In this document: in pieces, positions 1-7,183 of the stretch | Position numbering within the stretch: the first letter of the stretch is position 1 | Layout of the letters: each line of letters opens with the position of its first letter | From: a virus | Direction: 5' to 3' (one strand) | Virus record (IMG/VR): IMGVR_UViG_3300017963_004517 | Span: 1 to 58,444 of that record | DNA: 58,444 nt | Program-made: the position numbers and the translations under genes | The notes under the pieces: generated by a model | What the model was told of the DNA's origin: nothing | Database searches by the model: none | Seen by the model: only the letters and a program-made list of their open reading frames with translations

Positions 1-17
1 ATGGTTCTTACACTAGA

Positions 18-46
18 AGTATATCAAATAAACCCTTGTAAGTCAA
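18..46 (-). promoter_or_regulatory. Sigma70-type promoter with overlapping inverted-repeat operator, reading out of the window
   Basis: On the minus strand, TTGACT at 46-41 and TATACT at 23-18 are separated by 17 bp. The -35 box lies inside an inverted repeat (AACCCTT / AAGGGT, 31-50). It belongs to the promoter family also seen near 3.9, 51.9 and 56.8 kb. Transcription would leave the left edge, so the controlled gene is not visible. Confidence 0.65.
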
Positions 47-70
47 GGGTATATAGAGGAAAATATAAGG

Positions 71-247
71 ATGAAACCAGAGAGAGTCAGTCGTAGCGGA
101 TCACATCCTCCGCCGGCGATGCCTAGAGAAATATCTAAGCAGGAAGTTTTTACAGCTATAGATGGAATGGTTGATTATTCGTTTATTGAACGAATAAATA
201 AAAACACACTTTTAATTAGAGTGGAAGAGAAAAACTTTAGTTCTTGA
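71..247 (+). CDS. Small unknown protein (58 aa)
   Basis: An ATG at 71 opens a 58-codon frame ending in TGA at 245-247. GAGG lies about nine bases upstream of the start. The N-terminus is Pro/Ser rich and the rest is a short charged stretch with no domain I recognise. It contains a GCCGGC site, typical of the phage backbone and not of the AT-rich cassette that follows. It runs against nearly all its neighbours. It could be spurious; no independent support beyond the open frame and the ribosome site. Confidence 0.4.
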   Translation: MKPERVSRSGSHPPPAMPREISKQEVFTAIDGMVDYSFIERINKNTLLIRVEEKNFSS

Positions 248-406
248 TTTCTGATCTGTGATTATATATTATTCGCGTTTGATCATCATTAACTTATTTT
301 TACTTACTATCTATCTTGTACCAGAATATTTACCTTAAACTTGCATCAAAAGAAAAGATAGTAAATTGGGATAAAATCCCTTCCACCTTTCTTCCAATTT
401 GAAGGT

Positions 407-1834
407 TTACCTACAATCTAATTCAATTAGTGCTAATGCAATTTGTTCAGCTATAAGTTTTCCTAACAAGGGAGGAACAGCTTCACCAATTTGGGCGCGG
501 ATTTCCGATTTTTTTCCTGAAAACTTTAAATCATCGGAAAAGGTTTGAATTCTTGCTCTTTCCCGCAATGATAGCTGCGCTCGATTTCGTTCATAATGAT
601 AACCGAGAGTTCCACCGCCGCCGTAAGCCACTACAGTCCAAGCTGGCTTTAGTGGTTCTGCTCTTCGATAAATCAGACTAATGTTGTGCCCTGCGACTTT
701 CCATTGGGTGTTATCAACAAAGCTATAATTTTCTCCTGGAGGAATTCGATACATGCGTTCTTTTACTTGAGATGAAGTGCGGAGATCGCTTTCATCATCA
801 ATTTTTATTACTGGTTTATCAAGCCACCCGAGATGCTCTAATATTTTGCTGTGAGCTTCCATCGCTCTTGAAAATTCTTCTTCATCGAATTCTTCTTCAA
901 AATTCAAACCACATACCTGATAGTAATCTTCCACGACATTAAATGTGAGATTATTCCACTTTTGATTCCGCCAATCTTCGGAGTTTGGTATTTCATCAGA
1001 ACTAGCAATTTCTTTGTATTCAAGCATGACGCTTCTATACTTACAGCCTAACTTATCAAGAGGTTTTCCTTCAAATGCTTCTATGATCGTCAGGGGAAAT
1101 TTTTGGAAGATATTATCTACACCATCTAAACTGTTTGAGAATCTCTTCTCTAGAGCATCAATAGCTCCTTCGTCCAAAGATTTGATCAAATCCTGCCTAA
1201 TTCCAACAATAATTAGGCGTTTTCGCTTTTGTGGGACACCGATATTTGGGGCATATACAATGGAATTGTAGAGAAGATGATATGATAGAATTTCAGTCGC
1301 AGGAACTTTCCTTATGCCCTTCTCAATTTCACTTTTTTGAAGTGTGGTCAAATTTTGAAAATCGTTTTGAATTGTTTGATACGCTTTACCTTCGTTTGAA
1401 CTGACAAGCCCGGGGACATTTTCAAAAACAAAAAATTTAGGCTGCAAGAACATTAAGGCCCGAACAAACTCAGCATATAATTTTCCTCTCCCCCCATTCA
1501 AACCCTGTTCATTTCCTCCTCTTATTCTCGAAAAATCTTGGCAGGGGGGGCCTCCTATTAAGACATCTGGTTGAAAATGATAATCTGAGAAATCCACTTC
1601 GCGAACATCGCCTTGAATTACAAATCTTTTTCCATTGAATTCTGGAGAGTTCGGAGTTTTTATAATTTCCATATCAAAATAAGATGCAAGAGTCTTTGAG
1701 CCAGTTTCAAGTAACTCAGAGGCTAAGATGGTTTCAAATCCAGCTTGATGGAAACCGTGGTCAAATCCACCAGCTCCCGAAAATAATGAGACTACACTTA
1801 GATTTTTTTTTGTCATATCAAATTTATATTTCAA
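407..1834 (-). CDS. DNA (cytosine-5) methyltransferase
   Basis: This 475-aa protein has the ordered motifs of C5-cytosine methyltransferases. They are motif I FSGAGGF (residues 18-24), motif IV GGPPCQDFS with the catalytic Cys98, motif VI FENV (137-140), motif VIII QKRKR (202-206) and a C-terminal motif X QIGEAVPP (about 448-455). The target-recognition region lies between VIII and X, so specificity cannot be read from the sequence. It transfers a methyl group from SAM to cytosine C5. The gene overlaps the upstream glycosylase by 11 bp, so they are probably cotranscribed. A shorter start at Met7 is possible. No cognate restriction enzyme is visible, so it may be a solitary protective enzyme, or its partner may lie beyond the left edge. 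Confidence 0.95.
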   Translation of the reverse strand: MKYKFDMTKKNLSVVSLFSGAGGFDHGFHQAGFETILASELLETGSKTLASYFDMEIIKTPNSPEFNGKRFVIQGDVREVDFSDYHFQPDVLIGGPPCQDFSRIRGGNEQGLNGGRGKLYAEFVRALMFLQPKFFVFENVPGLVSSNEGKAYQTIQNDFQNLTTLQKSEIEKGIRKVPATEILSYHLLYNSIVYAPNIGVPQKRKRLIIVGIRQDLIKSLDEGAIDALEKRFSNSLDGVDNIFQKFPLTIIEAFEGKPLDKLGCKYRSVMLEYKEIASSDEIPNSEDWRNQKWNNLTFNVVEDYYQVCGLNFEEEFDEEEFSRAMEAHSKILEHLGWLDKPVIKIDDESDLRTSSQVKERMYRIPPGENYSFVDNTQWKVAGHNISLIYRRAEPLKPAWTVVAYGGGGTLGYHYERNRAQLSLRERARIQTFSDDLKFSGKKSEIRAQIGEAVPPLLGKLIAEQIALALIELDCR

Positions 1835-2504
1835 AATAAATGCACTTGGAATTTAGTGGACATTGATCACATTTAGGATTTTGCTTCGTACAAACTAAAG
1901 CCCCAAAATCCATTACAGCCCAGTTGTACTCTTTTGGGTTATTGGTTGGAACTAAGGATTCTGCAAAAGTCCAGAAATCTTTGTCTTCTCTCGCCCTGGT
2001 TTTCTTTGATTCCCAACCAAAAAATCTCTGAAGAATACGAATCATATTCGTGTCCAAGCCGGGAAGCGGTAATTCAAATGCACAGCACCTCACCATATTT
2101 GAGATATACTTTCCAATTCCAGACAAAGAGATTAGGAAATCATCTGATTTCAAGTCTTCTAATGTTGCAATTGAATAAGCTAACGCGATGTGTTTTAGTT
2201 GATCAGCCCTAACTTTATTCATACCAAGGGGTTCAAGAATTGATTCTAGAACAGATGGTCGAATTTCGATAATATCACGAAGTTCAAAATTTTGCAGCTT
2301 ATTAAATACTTTTTCTGCTTGTTGTGTTGTAGTCTTTCTTAGCAGTACCTCAGCGAGAAGCAGCTTCCAAGGATCACTAGTTATTCTCCAGGGCAAAGTA
2401 TGCCGCCCTTCTAATTCCCAAAATTGATGAAGTGTTGATTGAAAAAAAGCAATCTTCTTTTTATTTGGTTTTTTCATTTTGTGCTGAATAATATGTGGTT
2501 TCAC
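1824..2504 (-). CDS. HhH-GPD iron-sulfur DNA glycosylase, probable T:G mismatch repair partner of the methyltransferase
   Basis: This 226-aa protein belongs to the MutY/endonuclease III superfamily. It has the helix-hairpin-helix LSGIGKY (127-133), the conserved catalytic-position Asp151 in LDTNMIR, and a [4Fe-4S] motif C-x6-C-x2-C-x5-C at Cys205, 212, 215 and 221. MutY proteins of about 350 aa carry a C-terminal Nudix-like domain that is missing here. The HhH has Tyr after GK, where endonuclease III has the lyase Lys; the Mig.MthI T:G glycosylase also has Tyr there. Deaminated 5-methylcytosine gives T:G, so a role repairing damage at methylated sites is a strong inference from the adjacent gene. 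Start could be Met at 2504 or at 2477; neither has a clear ribosome site. Confidence 0.85.
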   Translation of the reverse strand: MKPHIIQHKMKKPNKKKIAFFQSTLHQFWELEGRHTLPWRITSDPWKLLLAEVLLRKTTTQQAEKVFNKLQNFELRDIIEIRPSVLESILEPLGMNKVRADQLKHIALAYSIATLEDLKSDDFLISLSGIGKYISNMVRCCAFELPLPGLDTNMIRILQRFFGWESKKTRAREDKDFWTFAESLVPTNNPKEYNWAVMDFGALVCTKQNPKCDQCPLNSKCIYFEI

Positions 2505-2961
2505 TAAATGCTTTCGAAAAAATATTGGCTAAATATGAATTGTCCAATAAATTAAGCGATGTATAGCGCAGCGGATCCCAGGAACCCAGGGGAGCCGGTC
2601 GCCAGAAGAAACGACCACCCACATGGACATGCACATCATAGATCGCGCCGGCAAGCCCATGCGTTACACACTCGCCGACCATGAACGCACCCCCGTCCAT
2701 ACGGATCGGTGGGAGCACGTCCATCATTTCGCTGTACTCATCGGCAGTCTCTTCCTGCCAGAGCCCAGACATCTCAACCGGAGTCATCCCGCTGAGTTTC
2801 TGATAATAAGTCAACTGGTCAGCATACGGATCTTCACTAGCCGGCACCCGGCCAGTCCCCCGGCAGGTCTGGCAATCCTTCACGAATACAAAACCAGCAA
2901 CCGGCTCTTCGAAGATATGACCCGAGCCGGCGCAATCAGAGCACTTTTTCCATTTAGCCAT
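2461..2961 (-). CDS. DnaJ-type zinc-finger protein with replaced C-terminus
   Basis: Starting at MAKWKKCSDC (2961), the 166-aa protein has two CxxCxGxG motifs near its N-terminus, CSDCAGSG and CQTCRGTG, the zinc-binding repeat of DnaJ-like proteins. There is no J domain. The middle segment is unrecognised. The last roughly 33 residues are encoded by AT-rich sequence beyond about 2560 and overlap the start of the glycosylase gene. I infer that cassette insertion cut off the original 3' end and the frame now reads into foreign DNA. The start is chosen because the upstream gene ends at 2954 and the zinc motif begins at once. Confidence 0.7.
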   Translation of the reverse strand: MAKWKKCSDCAGSGHIFEEPVAGFVFVKDCQTCRGTGRVPASEDPYADQLTYYQKLSGMTPVEMSGLWQEETADEYSEMMDVLPPIRMDGGAFMVGECVTHGLAGAIYDVHVHVGGRFFWRPAPLGSWDPLRYTSLNLLDNSYLANIFSKAFSETTYYSAQNEKTK

Positions 2962-3193
2962 CACGCGCCTCCAACTCCGCCAATTTAGCATCCAGGGCCC
3001 TCTCAAGAGCAGCATTGGTAAATGGAGTAGTCACATACCACGCCAGGAAATCATCCCCCATCAACGTCTTGACTCTGCTGATTTTTTTGCCGATCCGAAC
3101 ATCAGTCTCGGTCCGCTCCTGACGAAGCTCAGTCAATTCGTCAACCCCATGCGCAGCCGCTCCCCTCAGATTTCCAGCAAGAGATCTAGCCAT
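2954..3193 (-). CDS. Small charged unknown protein (79 aa)
   Basis: The ATG at 3193 overlaps the stop of the upstream gene (ATGA arrangement), and the 3' end overlaps the start of the zinc-finger gene. The protein is mostly helical and charged, with a central LTELRQERTETDVRIGKK segment that may form a coiled coil. I recognise no family. The overlaps on both sides support a translated gene in the early leftward operon. Confidence 0.6.
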   Translation of the reverse strand: MARSLAGNLRGAAAHGVDELTELRQERTETDVRIGKKISRVKTLMGDDFLAWYVTTPFTNAALERALDAKLAELEARDG

Positions 3194-3540
3194 TATCTCA
3201 ACTCCCAGGGCCGGCGAGCCAGTCGCGTCCGCAATTTCACAGGCCTGGCCTCGCGCCCTTCAAATCTTGCATCATCTTCGTCGTCCGTCTCCTCCCCTAT
3301 CCAGAGATTGCGCGTCACAATGCGCCGGCCGTCAAAGGTCACGATCACGAACTCGCGCCCAGCGAATCCGCGCAAAGGGCGAACCCAATACTTCCCATTC
3401 GCGCCCCCTCGCACTTTGCCGTCCACGTCTGGATCCACAGTATAACGGATTCCATTGATCACAAAAGCCTCGGACTCCGCCAGGCGCTCGGCCGGCGGAG
3501 CAGAGATTACAACAGGTTCAAAAACTTGTGTGTTAGACAT
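3193..3540 (-). CDS. Unknown protein (115 aa)
   Basis: Start at MSNTQVFEP (3540) is chosen because it follows a strong GGAGG ribosome site and overlaps the end of the preceding gene. The N-terminus is a short low-complexity tail. The core carries a probable small beta-rich fold (INGIRYTVDPDVDGKVRG, EFVIVTFDGRRIV), and the C-terminus is strongly basic. No family recognised. A longer upstream frame exists but would run through the neighbouring gene. Confidence 0.6.
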   Translation of the reverse strand: MSNTQVFEPVVISAPPAERLAESEAFVINGIRYTVDPDVDGKVRGGANGKYWVRPLRGFAGREFVIVTFDGRRIVTRNLWIGEETDDEDDARFEGREARPVKLRTRLARRPWELR

Positions 3541-3835
3541 TGACTCCCTCCTCCGCCTGCCAGACCCAAGAACACGCACCGATTGCATACGCCCCTGTGC
3601 AATCAACGGGCTTCCAAACGTCATGGAATTCCGGAGAATCGTTTGCGTCTGCCACGCAAGTATAGATGCCGTCATCTTCAAACCAAGCGATGTAATAATC
3701 GTCCAGTATTTCCTCGGCAACTTCCTTGGTAAACAATGGGCAAACGAACCCGTTCCAATATTTGGGCAGGCCATCGCTTTCGAGCATCAACTCGCAAGGA
3801 TAATATTTTTCGCCGTCAAGTGTAACTCTGGTCAT
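3533..3835 (-). CDS. Unknown protein (100 aa), first gene of an early operon
   Basis: The ATG at 3835 follows CTAGGAGG. A near-consensus promoter stands directly upstream at 3874-3902. The protein is acidic with several aromatic residues and Cys (DDYYIAWFEDDGIYTC). Nothing in it matches a family I know. It leads a four-gene run (3835 down to 2461) with stop/start overlaps. Confidence 0.65.
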   Translation of the reverse strand: MTRVTLDGEKYYPCELMLESDGLPKYWNGFVCPLFTKEVAEEILDDYYIAWFEDDGIYTCVADANDSPEFHDVWKPVDCTGAYAIGACSWVWQAEEGVNV

Positions 3836-3873
3836 TTCGACCTCCTAGATTATTGGATGGTTCCTACACTAAG

Positions 3874-3902
3874 ATTATAACCGCAACACCCCTAACCGTC
3901 AA
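3874..3902 (-). promoter_or_regulatory. Near-consensus sigma70 promoter with operator-like half sites
   Basis: On the minus strand TTGACG (3902-3897) and TATAAT (3879-3874) are separated by 17 bp. The -35 is embedded in a degenerate AACCCTTGACGGTTAGGGGT arrangement. The transcript leader carries the shared ACCATCC...CTAGGAGG sequence. It drives the gene starting at 3835. Confidence 0.75.
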
Positions 3903-3918
3903 GGGTTTTATGATAATT

Positions 3919-4059
3919 TCAGCTTCCTATAATAGCCGCAATTATCAAGGCCATGATGACAAGAAAAATAATTCCGCATGTGCTCCAGGCTCTATCTATT
4001 GCAATCTGCTCATCTTTTCCTGGGCTTCCACTACCAAAGGGATTTGTTGGTAAACTCAT
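3919..4059 (-). CDS. Small single-pass membrane protein (46 aa)
   Basis: ATG at 4059 is preceded by GGAG at a good distance. The first half is polar (MSLPTNPFGSGSPGKDEQIA), followed by one hydrophobic helix (GIIFLVIMALIIAAIIGS) ending at the C-terminus. The layout predicts a cytoplasmic N-terminus with a C-terminal anchor. Function unknown; tiny membrane proteins recur throughout this early region. Confidence 0.6.
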   Translation of the reverse strand: MSLPTNPFGSGSPGKDEQIAIDRAWSTCGIIFLVIMALIIAAIIGS

Positions 4060-4078
4060 CTTTTCATTCTCCTAACAA

Positions 4079-4124
4079 CGCCGGCCTGGTCAGGCAGTCA
4101 GGCTGCTCTGCGACCAGGCCGGCG
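4079..4124 (-). other. Perfect 13-bp inverted repeat between genes
   Basis: CGCCGGCCTGGTC at 4079-4091 is the exact reverse complement of GACCAGGCCGGCG at 4112-4124, with a 20-base loop. It sits between the stop of the gene at 4132 and the start of the gene at 4059. There is no T-tract on either side, so it is not a classical terminator. It could be an RNA processing, stability or attenuation hairpin. Confidence 0.65.
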
Positions 4125-4131
4125 ACAACCC

Positions 4132-4674
4132 CTAACTTTTAGCCGGGATAAAATCGGTCACCTTATCCGGTTGCCCGGTCCCTTTCATCTGGCATACTGC
4201 CAGCCAATCCCCTGGCAGGCGATTCTCGGCAAATGGATCCAGAGTCCACCCCCTCCCCTCGATTACCTCGGGCCAGCAGATCACTCCATGCTTTTTCCAT
4301 TTGCCGCCCTTGACCAGCCAATAGGGATGCTCACCACCCTGCCCTAGCTTGATCACCTCGACCGGAATGGTTTCGGTGCCAGGCTGGTGACCGTTGCCAT
4401 TAGCCCCCGCAGGCACGGAAGCCCCGCCCGAAGCGGTCGCGGTCGTAGACGTAGAAGCGGGAACAGCCGGCTCGGTAGCCAGCCCGAGCTCGCGCTGCAT
4501 GAACGAAACGGTATAGGCCAGAGCCGCAAAAGCGTCGTAAGGATTGGCGGCCCGTTGGCCGATTTTGTACCCGATGCCCTTATGCACGAGTGTCACCTCG
4601 GCATACCCGCCGGCCTCAGGCAAGTCCGCGATCTTCTTTCGATACGCTGCAATCAACTCTTCTTTGTCACTCAT
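4132..4674 (-). CDS. Unknown two-domain early protein (180 aa) with repeat-encoded linker
   Basis: An N-terminal helical and strand region (about 1-68) and a C-terminal region with KLGQGGEHPYWLVKGGKWKKHGVICWPEV (about 108-136) are joined by a Ser/Thr/Ala/Gly linker. The linker (PASTSTT...ASGGASVPAG) is encoded by a DNA element repeated elsewhere in the window. The C-terminal module resembles small ssDNA- or metal-binding folds in phage early regions, but I cannot assign it. The start at 4674 overlaps the end of the upstream gene. Confidence 0.65.
   Translation of the reverse strand: MSDKEELIAAYRKKIADLPEAGGYAEVTLVHKGIGYKIGQRAANPYDAFAALAYTVSFMQRELGLATEPAVPASTSTTATASGGASVPAGANGNGHQPGTETIPVEVIKLGQGGEHPYWLVKGGKWKKHGVICWPEVIEGRGWTLDPFAENRLPGDWLAVCQMKGTGQPDKVTDFIPAKS
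4412..4458 (+). repeat. 47-bp composite repeat, copy 1, including the 18-bp element
   Basis: A 22-bp block (4412-4433) and the 18-bp element GGTCGTAGACGTAGAAGC (4441-4458), separated by 7 bp, recur at 21006-21052 with 44 of 47 positions identical. Here it encodes the linker of the gene at 4132-4674. Confidence 0.9.
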
Positions 4675-4912
4675 CAGAAGCCCCCATCTCTTCGGCCAGG
4701 CGCTTGCCCTGTTCCCGCTGGTACTGCTGGTAGTGCTCTCGCAGGAAGCCTATGGCTTCATTGACCGCCCAGGAAAGATTCCCGTCCACTTCCCCCGTCT
4801 GAGGGTGAGTCCGGATATGCCCTGTCGCCCTGGCAAACCGCACCAGCCAGTCCCGGTCATTTGCGGGAATAGCGAGAGTCGCACTAACGTTCTTGATTAT
4901 TTTTTCAGCCAT
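4667..4912 (-). CDS. Small unknown early protein (81 aa)
   Basis: ATG at 4912 follows AAGGAG, and a promoter lies at 4971-5000. The sequence (IPANDRDWLVRFARATGH, LSWAVNEAIGFLREHYQQYQREQ) suggests a small helical, possibly DNA-binding ribbon-helix-helix type protein, but no motif is decisive. It is the first gene of a two-gene unit with 4132-4674. Confidence 0.6.
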   Translation of the reverse strand: MAEKIIKNVSATLAIPANDRDWLVRFARATGHIRTHPQTGEVDGNLSWAVNEAIGFLREHYQQYQREQGKRLAEEMGASDE

Positions 4913-4970
4913 GAAAACTCCTTATCTCCTAGAGGATGGTACCCCATATGGGGCATGATTAGATAGAACA

Positions 4971-5000
4971 AGTATACCACTAAAGTCTATTATTTATCAA
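4971..5000 (-). promoter_or_regulatory. Sigma70-type promoter of the shared family
   Basis: Minus-strand TTGATA (5000-4995) and TATACT (4976-4971) are separated by 18 bp, and AACCC precedes the -35. The leader contains ACCATCC followed by CTAGGAG, as in other members, plus a CCCCATATGGGG palindrome at 4942-4953. It drives the gene at 4667-4912. Confidence 0.65.
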
Positions 5001-5004
5001 GGGT

Positions 5005-5652
5005 TTAAAACTCAACCACCCACACCCATGGGTTACCTTCCACGTACCATGGCCGGCCACGATGTTCCGTGACTTCCGAGCCGGCATCCCAGGGAAACGA
5101 CACGTAATACGAACCATCCTGGCGAGGTCGCGGTTTTGCGTTGATCGAATCCCAGAGATCACGAAACTGTGCCCAAGCCTTGGGGTATTCGTGATAGATC
5201 CCCTCGGCAACGGCATCCTCGTAACTGATTTCCTGGATCCGCTGCACACGGATATCCGCCACTTCCAACTCCAGCCGGCTGGCTGCCCGAGGCATGTAAA
5301 TCGAGGGAGTCCATTTTGCAGTCAAGCCAGGGATGGTATCTGCCTCAGTTGCCCGATAATGATACCCACCCCCATCATCCTGACAGAACGTCTCTTTCAC
5401 CCAGAGCCGGTCGCCAGGCCGGCCATAAGGACACCGGACTCCCCATTCCCCATCTTCCGAGTAAACCCCATAAATCTCAGCCCCAGGCTGATCGAACCCG
5501 TCCCGGTCGATCACGGTCGGCGCGTACATCGTCGGCCCAATAAGCCGGCTGTACTCCGGCTGCGGTTTGATTACCCGCCTGGTCTGGGTCTTGCGCCCAT
5601 CCAGGATCGCCCGAACCATGGGAGTAGAGAATAAAATAGGTCGCCTTTTCAT
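5005..5652 (-). CDS. ASCH-domain protein
   Basis: This 215-aa protein has features of the phage ASCH family: N-terminal ILFSTPMVRAILDGRKTQTRR, central PGDRLWVKETF (about 80-90), and WTPSIYMPRAASR (about 113-125). ASCH domains have a PUA-like fold and are thought to bind RNA or modified nucleotides; the biochemical role of phage members is not settled. It overlaps no neighbour but follows a tiny membrane ORF by one base. It is probably expressed with the downstream part of the replication operon. Family call is confident, function is not. Confidence 0.85.
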   Translation of the reverse strand: MKRRPILFSTPMVRAILDGRKTQTRRVIKPQPEYSRLIGPTMYAPTVIDRDGFDQPGAEIYGVYSEDGEWGVRCPYGRPGDRLWVKETFCQDDGGGYHYRATEADTIPGLTAKWTPSIYMPRAASRLELEVADIRVQRIQEISYEDAVAEGIYHEYPKAWAQFRDLWDSINAKPRPRQDGSYYVSFPWDAGSEVTEHRGRPWYVEGNPWVWVVEF

Positions 5653-5653
5653 T

Positions 5654-5740
5654 TCACCCTCCCACCAGAGCTTGAATCAGAGCCATCAACGCGATGGCCG
5701 TAAGAAATCCCATCATAAACGTGTAGAGTTTATTCATCAT
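5654..5740 (-). CDS. Mini membrane peptide (28 aa)
   Basis: An ATG at 5740 (or 5737) overlaps the stop of the upstream gene. The frame encodes MMNKLYTFMMGFLTAIALMA plus eight further residues, a single hydrophobic helix, ending one base before the ASCH start codon. The tight packing suggests translational coupling. It is short enough to be fortuitous. Confidence 0.45.
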   Translation of the reverse strand: MMNKLYTFMMGFLTAIALMALIQALVGG

Positions 5741-6044
5741 CCCACTCCGGAAAATCCCGCTCCGGATCGCTGCGCTCGGTCAACTGCTTCAAGTTCAACT
5801 TCCACACCTCGACCGGACGCTTTGATAATCCCTGGACCGCAGACATCATCGTCGGCTCGTCCACTGGCGTAATGGCATAGATGGCGCCGGCGCCATAGAA
5901 TTTGGTGAACGCGTCCTGGGCATCGGTCGCCGGCACGTCCACCCGCACGAACCCCTGACCACCGATCACCTGCTCGGTGACCTCGCCGGCAATCATCTGG
6001 TGCCCAAATAACTCAACGATAGCAAATTGCTTGAAATCAGACAT
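5730..6044 (-). CDS. Phage protein of unknown function (104 aa), VELxGH type
   Basis: Start ATG at 6044 has GGAGG five bases upstream. The sequence pattern VELFGHQMIAGEVTE..., FVRVDVP, AGAIYAITPVDE resembles a short protein family I recall from other phages and prophages. It has no established activity. It probably forms a small beta-rich domain followed by a charged C-terminus. It is packed between the zinc-ribbon mini-gene and the mini membrane peptide. Confidence 0.7.
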   Translation of the reverse strand: MSDFKQFAIVELFGHQMIAGEVTEQVIGGQGFVRVDVPATDAQDAFTKFYGAGAIYAITPVDEPTMMSAVQGLSKRPVEVWKLNLKQLTERSDPERDFPEWDDE

Positions 6045-6171
6045 CACAACCTCCTAGATTTTCAATCTCCAGAACCGTAATGGTTCCACAGAATAGACAA
6101 ATATACTCCCCCGTCGAAAAAATCAACTCCTGGTCAACCCAGGCCTTGCAGCCCATACACCACAACTCCAT
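6037..6171 (-). CDS. Zinc-ribbon mini-protein (44 aa)
   Basis: The frame encodes CMGC...CLFC, two CxxC knuckles about 20 residues apart, typical of a minimal zinc ribbon. It fills the gap between the primase-like gene and the next gene and overlaps the latter's start by eight bases. A GTG at 6189 could give a six-residue longer protein. No clear ribosome site; coupling to the upstream stop at 6194 is possible. Confidence 0.6.
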   Translation of the reverse strand: MELWCMGCKAWVDQELIFSTGEYICLFCGTITVLEIENLGGCDV

Positions 6172-6193
6172 GATGCTGGGCTTGACCACAAGA

Positions 6194-7183
6194 TCACACA
6201 CGCCTGGCCTGCTTCACGATGGCGCGAAACGAATCCCGGTCATAGCCGGCTCCCAGGATGTAATCGTCCACCTTTTGATTGAGTCGTAGGATTTTGAGAT
6301 CCCGCTCCCCATACGCATCCCGCACATTCTTGAGAGCCCAGGGTTTTACGTCGGGATCCGGAATGTAACAGATATGGCCGGCATTGATAGCGTCCAGCAA
6401 CTCACGGCTGGGTGACATTGGTAATCCAAAGGCCTGGGTACGAGCGTCGTCGAATGTCAGCCAGGTGACCGCCGCCTTCTTCTCCCCCTCCACCAGGAAC
6501 GCCCAATCCGCGTCATTACACAATTCAAGGTTAGCAATGAACACCGGCTCAAACCCAACAGAATACTCCATGCGGTACTTCGTCCCGTCCGGCTGCGGAT
6601 TGATCAATCTGTGTTTTACGTTGACCACCTCCCCATCCAGATTGCGCTCGGCAATCGTGGCCGTGGGTGTGAGATGCTTCTCCCATCCCCCTCCGGAGTC
6701 GTACCAAAATGAATGTTCCCGATCCCACCCCAGCCCCCACTCTATCCACAAATTCACATTATTGATACCGGCATCAGACCAGTATCTCGCGCCGGCATCC
6801 TCGAAGAACAGGGTCTCTGTATAAAGCTCCCATTTTTTCTCATCCCGGAGCAACTGCAGAGCCTTCTCGGCCTCGGCCTTTCGCCGCTCTTCCTCGGCAA
6901 TCCGCTCTGCTTTCCACTGCTCCAGTTTTTCAGGATCCGGCTTGAACTCTTTATCCGGAAGCCATTTGAATCCGCAGACCCTGCACCACCCAATAGAGAT
7001 CCCGGTCTTACTAAAGGATGCAGGGAACATCCGGAACCGGTCCGGCCACTCCCCGCTCGAATGTGGAGAGCCCCCACACTCTGGGCAGGTACTGCTCCAC
7101 TCGCGCCCTCGGATCCGCTCGACAACATATTGCACATGACCTTGCAACTCATAGAACTCAGGATGTAATTGTGATTCACGCAT
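6194..7183 (-). CDS. DnaG-like primase (zinc finger plus TOPRIM-like domain)
   Basis: The 329-aa protein starts at MRESQLHPEF (7183), behind a GGAGG site. An N-terminal CPECGG...CRVCG zinc motif (Cys33, 36, 67, 70) is followed by a charged helical segment. A TOPRIM-like core follows, with VEGEKKA and IPDPDVKPW. This order matches small phage primases or primase-like proteins. It lies immediately downstream of, and overlaps, the DnaB-like helicase gene, the usual primosome arrangement. It lacks an obvious full DnaG RNA-polymerase core, so the activity could be divergent. Confidence 0.8.
   Translation of the reverse strand: MRESQLHPEFYELQGHVQYVVERIRGREWSSTCPECGGSPHSSGEWPDRFRMFPASFSKTGISIGWCRVCGFKWLPDKEFKPDPEKLEQWKAERIAEEERRKAEAEKALQLLRDEKKWELYTETLFFEDAGARYWSDAGINNVNLWIEWGLGWDREHSFWYDSGGGWEKHLTPTATIAERNLDGEVVNVKHRLINPQPDGTKYRMEYSVGFEPVFIANLELCNDADWAFLVEGEKKAAVTWLTFDDARTQAFGLPMSPSRELLDAINAGHICYIPDPDVKPWALKNVRDAYGERDLKILRLNQKVDDYILGAGYDRDSFRAIVKQARRV

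Larger units (their letters stand above)
248..2560. other. AT-rich inserted cassette (methyltransferase plus glycosylase)
   Basis: Base composition changes sharply to AT-rich between about 248 and 2560. The palindrome GCCGGC, which occurs roughly every 200 bp elsewhere, is absent from this interval. The two genes inside are co-oriented and overlap. The right junction falls inside the 3' end of a phage gene at 2461-2961. I see no terminal inverted repeats, transposase or integrase, so the mechanism of entry is unknown. The 248-406 stretch is non-coding and AT-rich, probably the 3' flank of the methyltransferase gene. Confidence 0.65.

Noticed and set aside
1014-1271. Forward open frame of 85 codons opposite the methyltransferase
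   Set aside because: It lies wholly within a well-supported gene on the other strand and has no domain.
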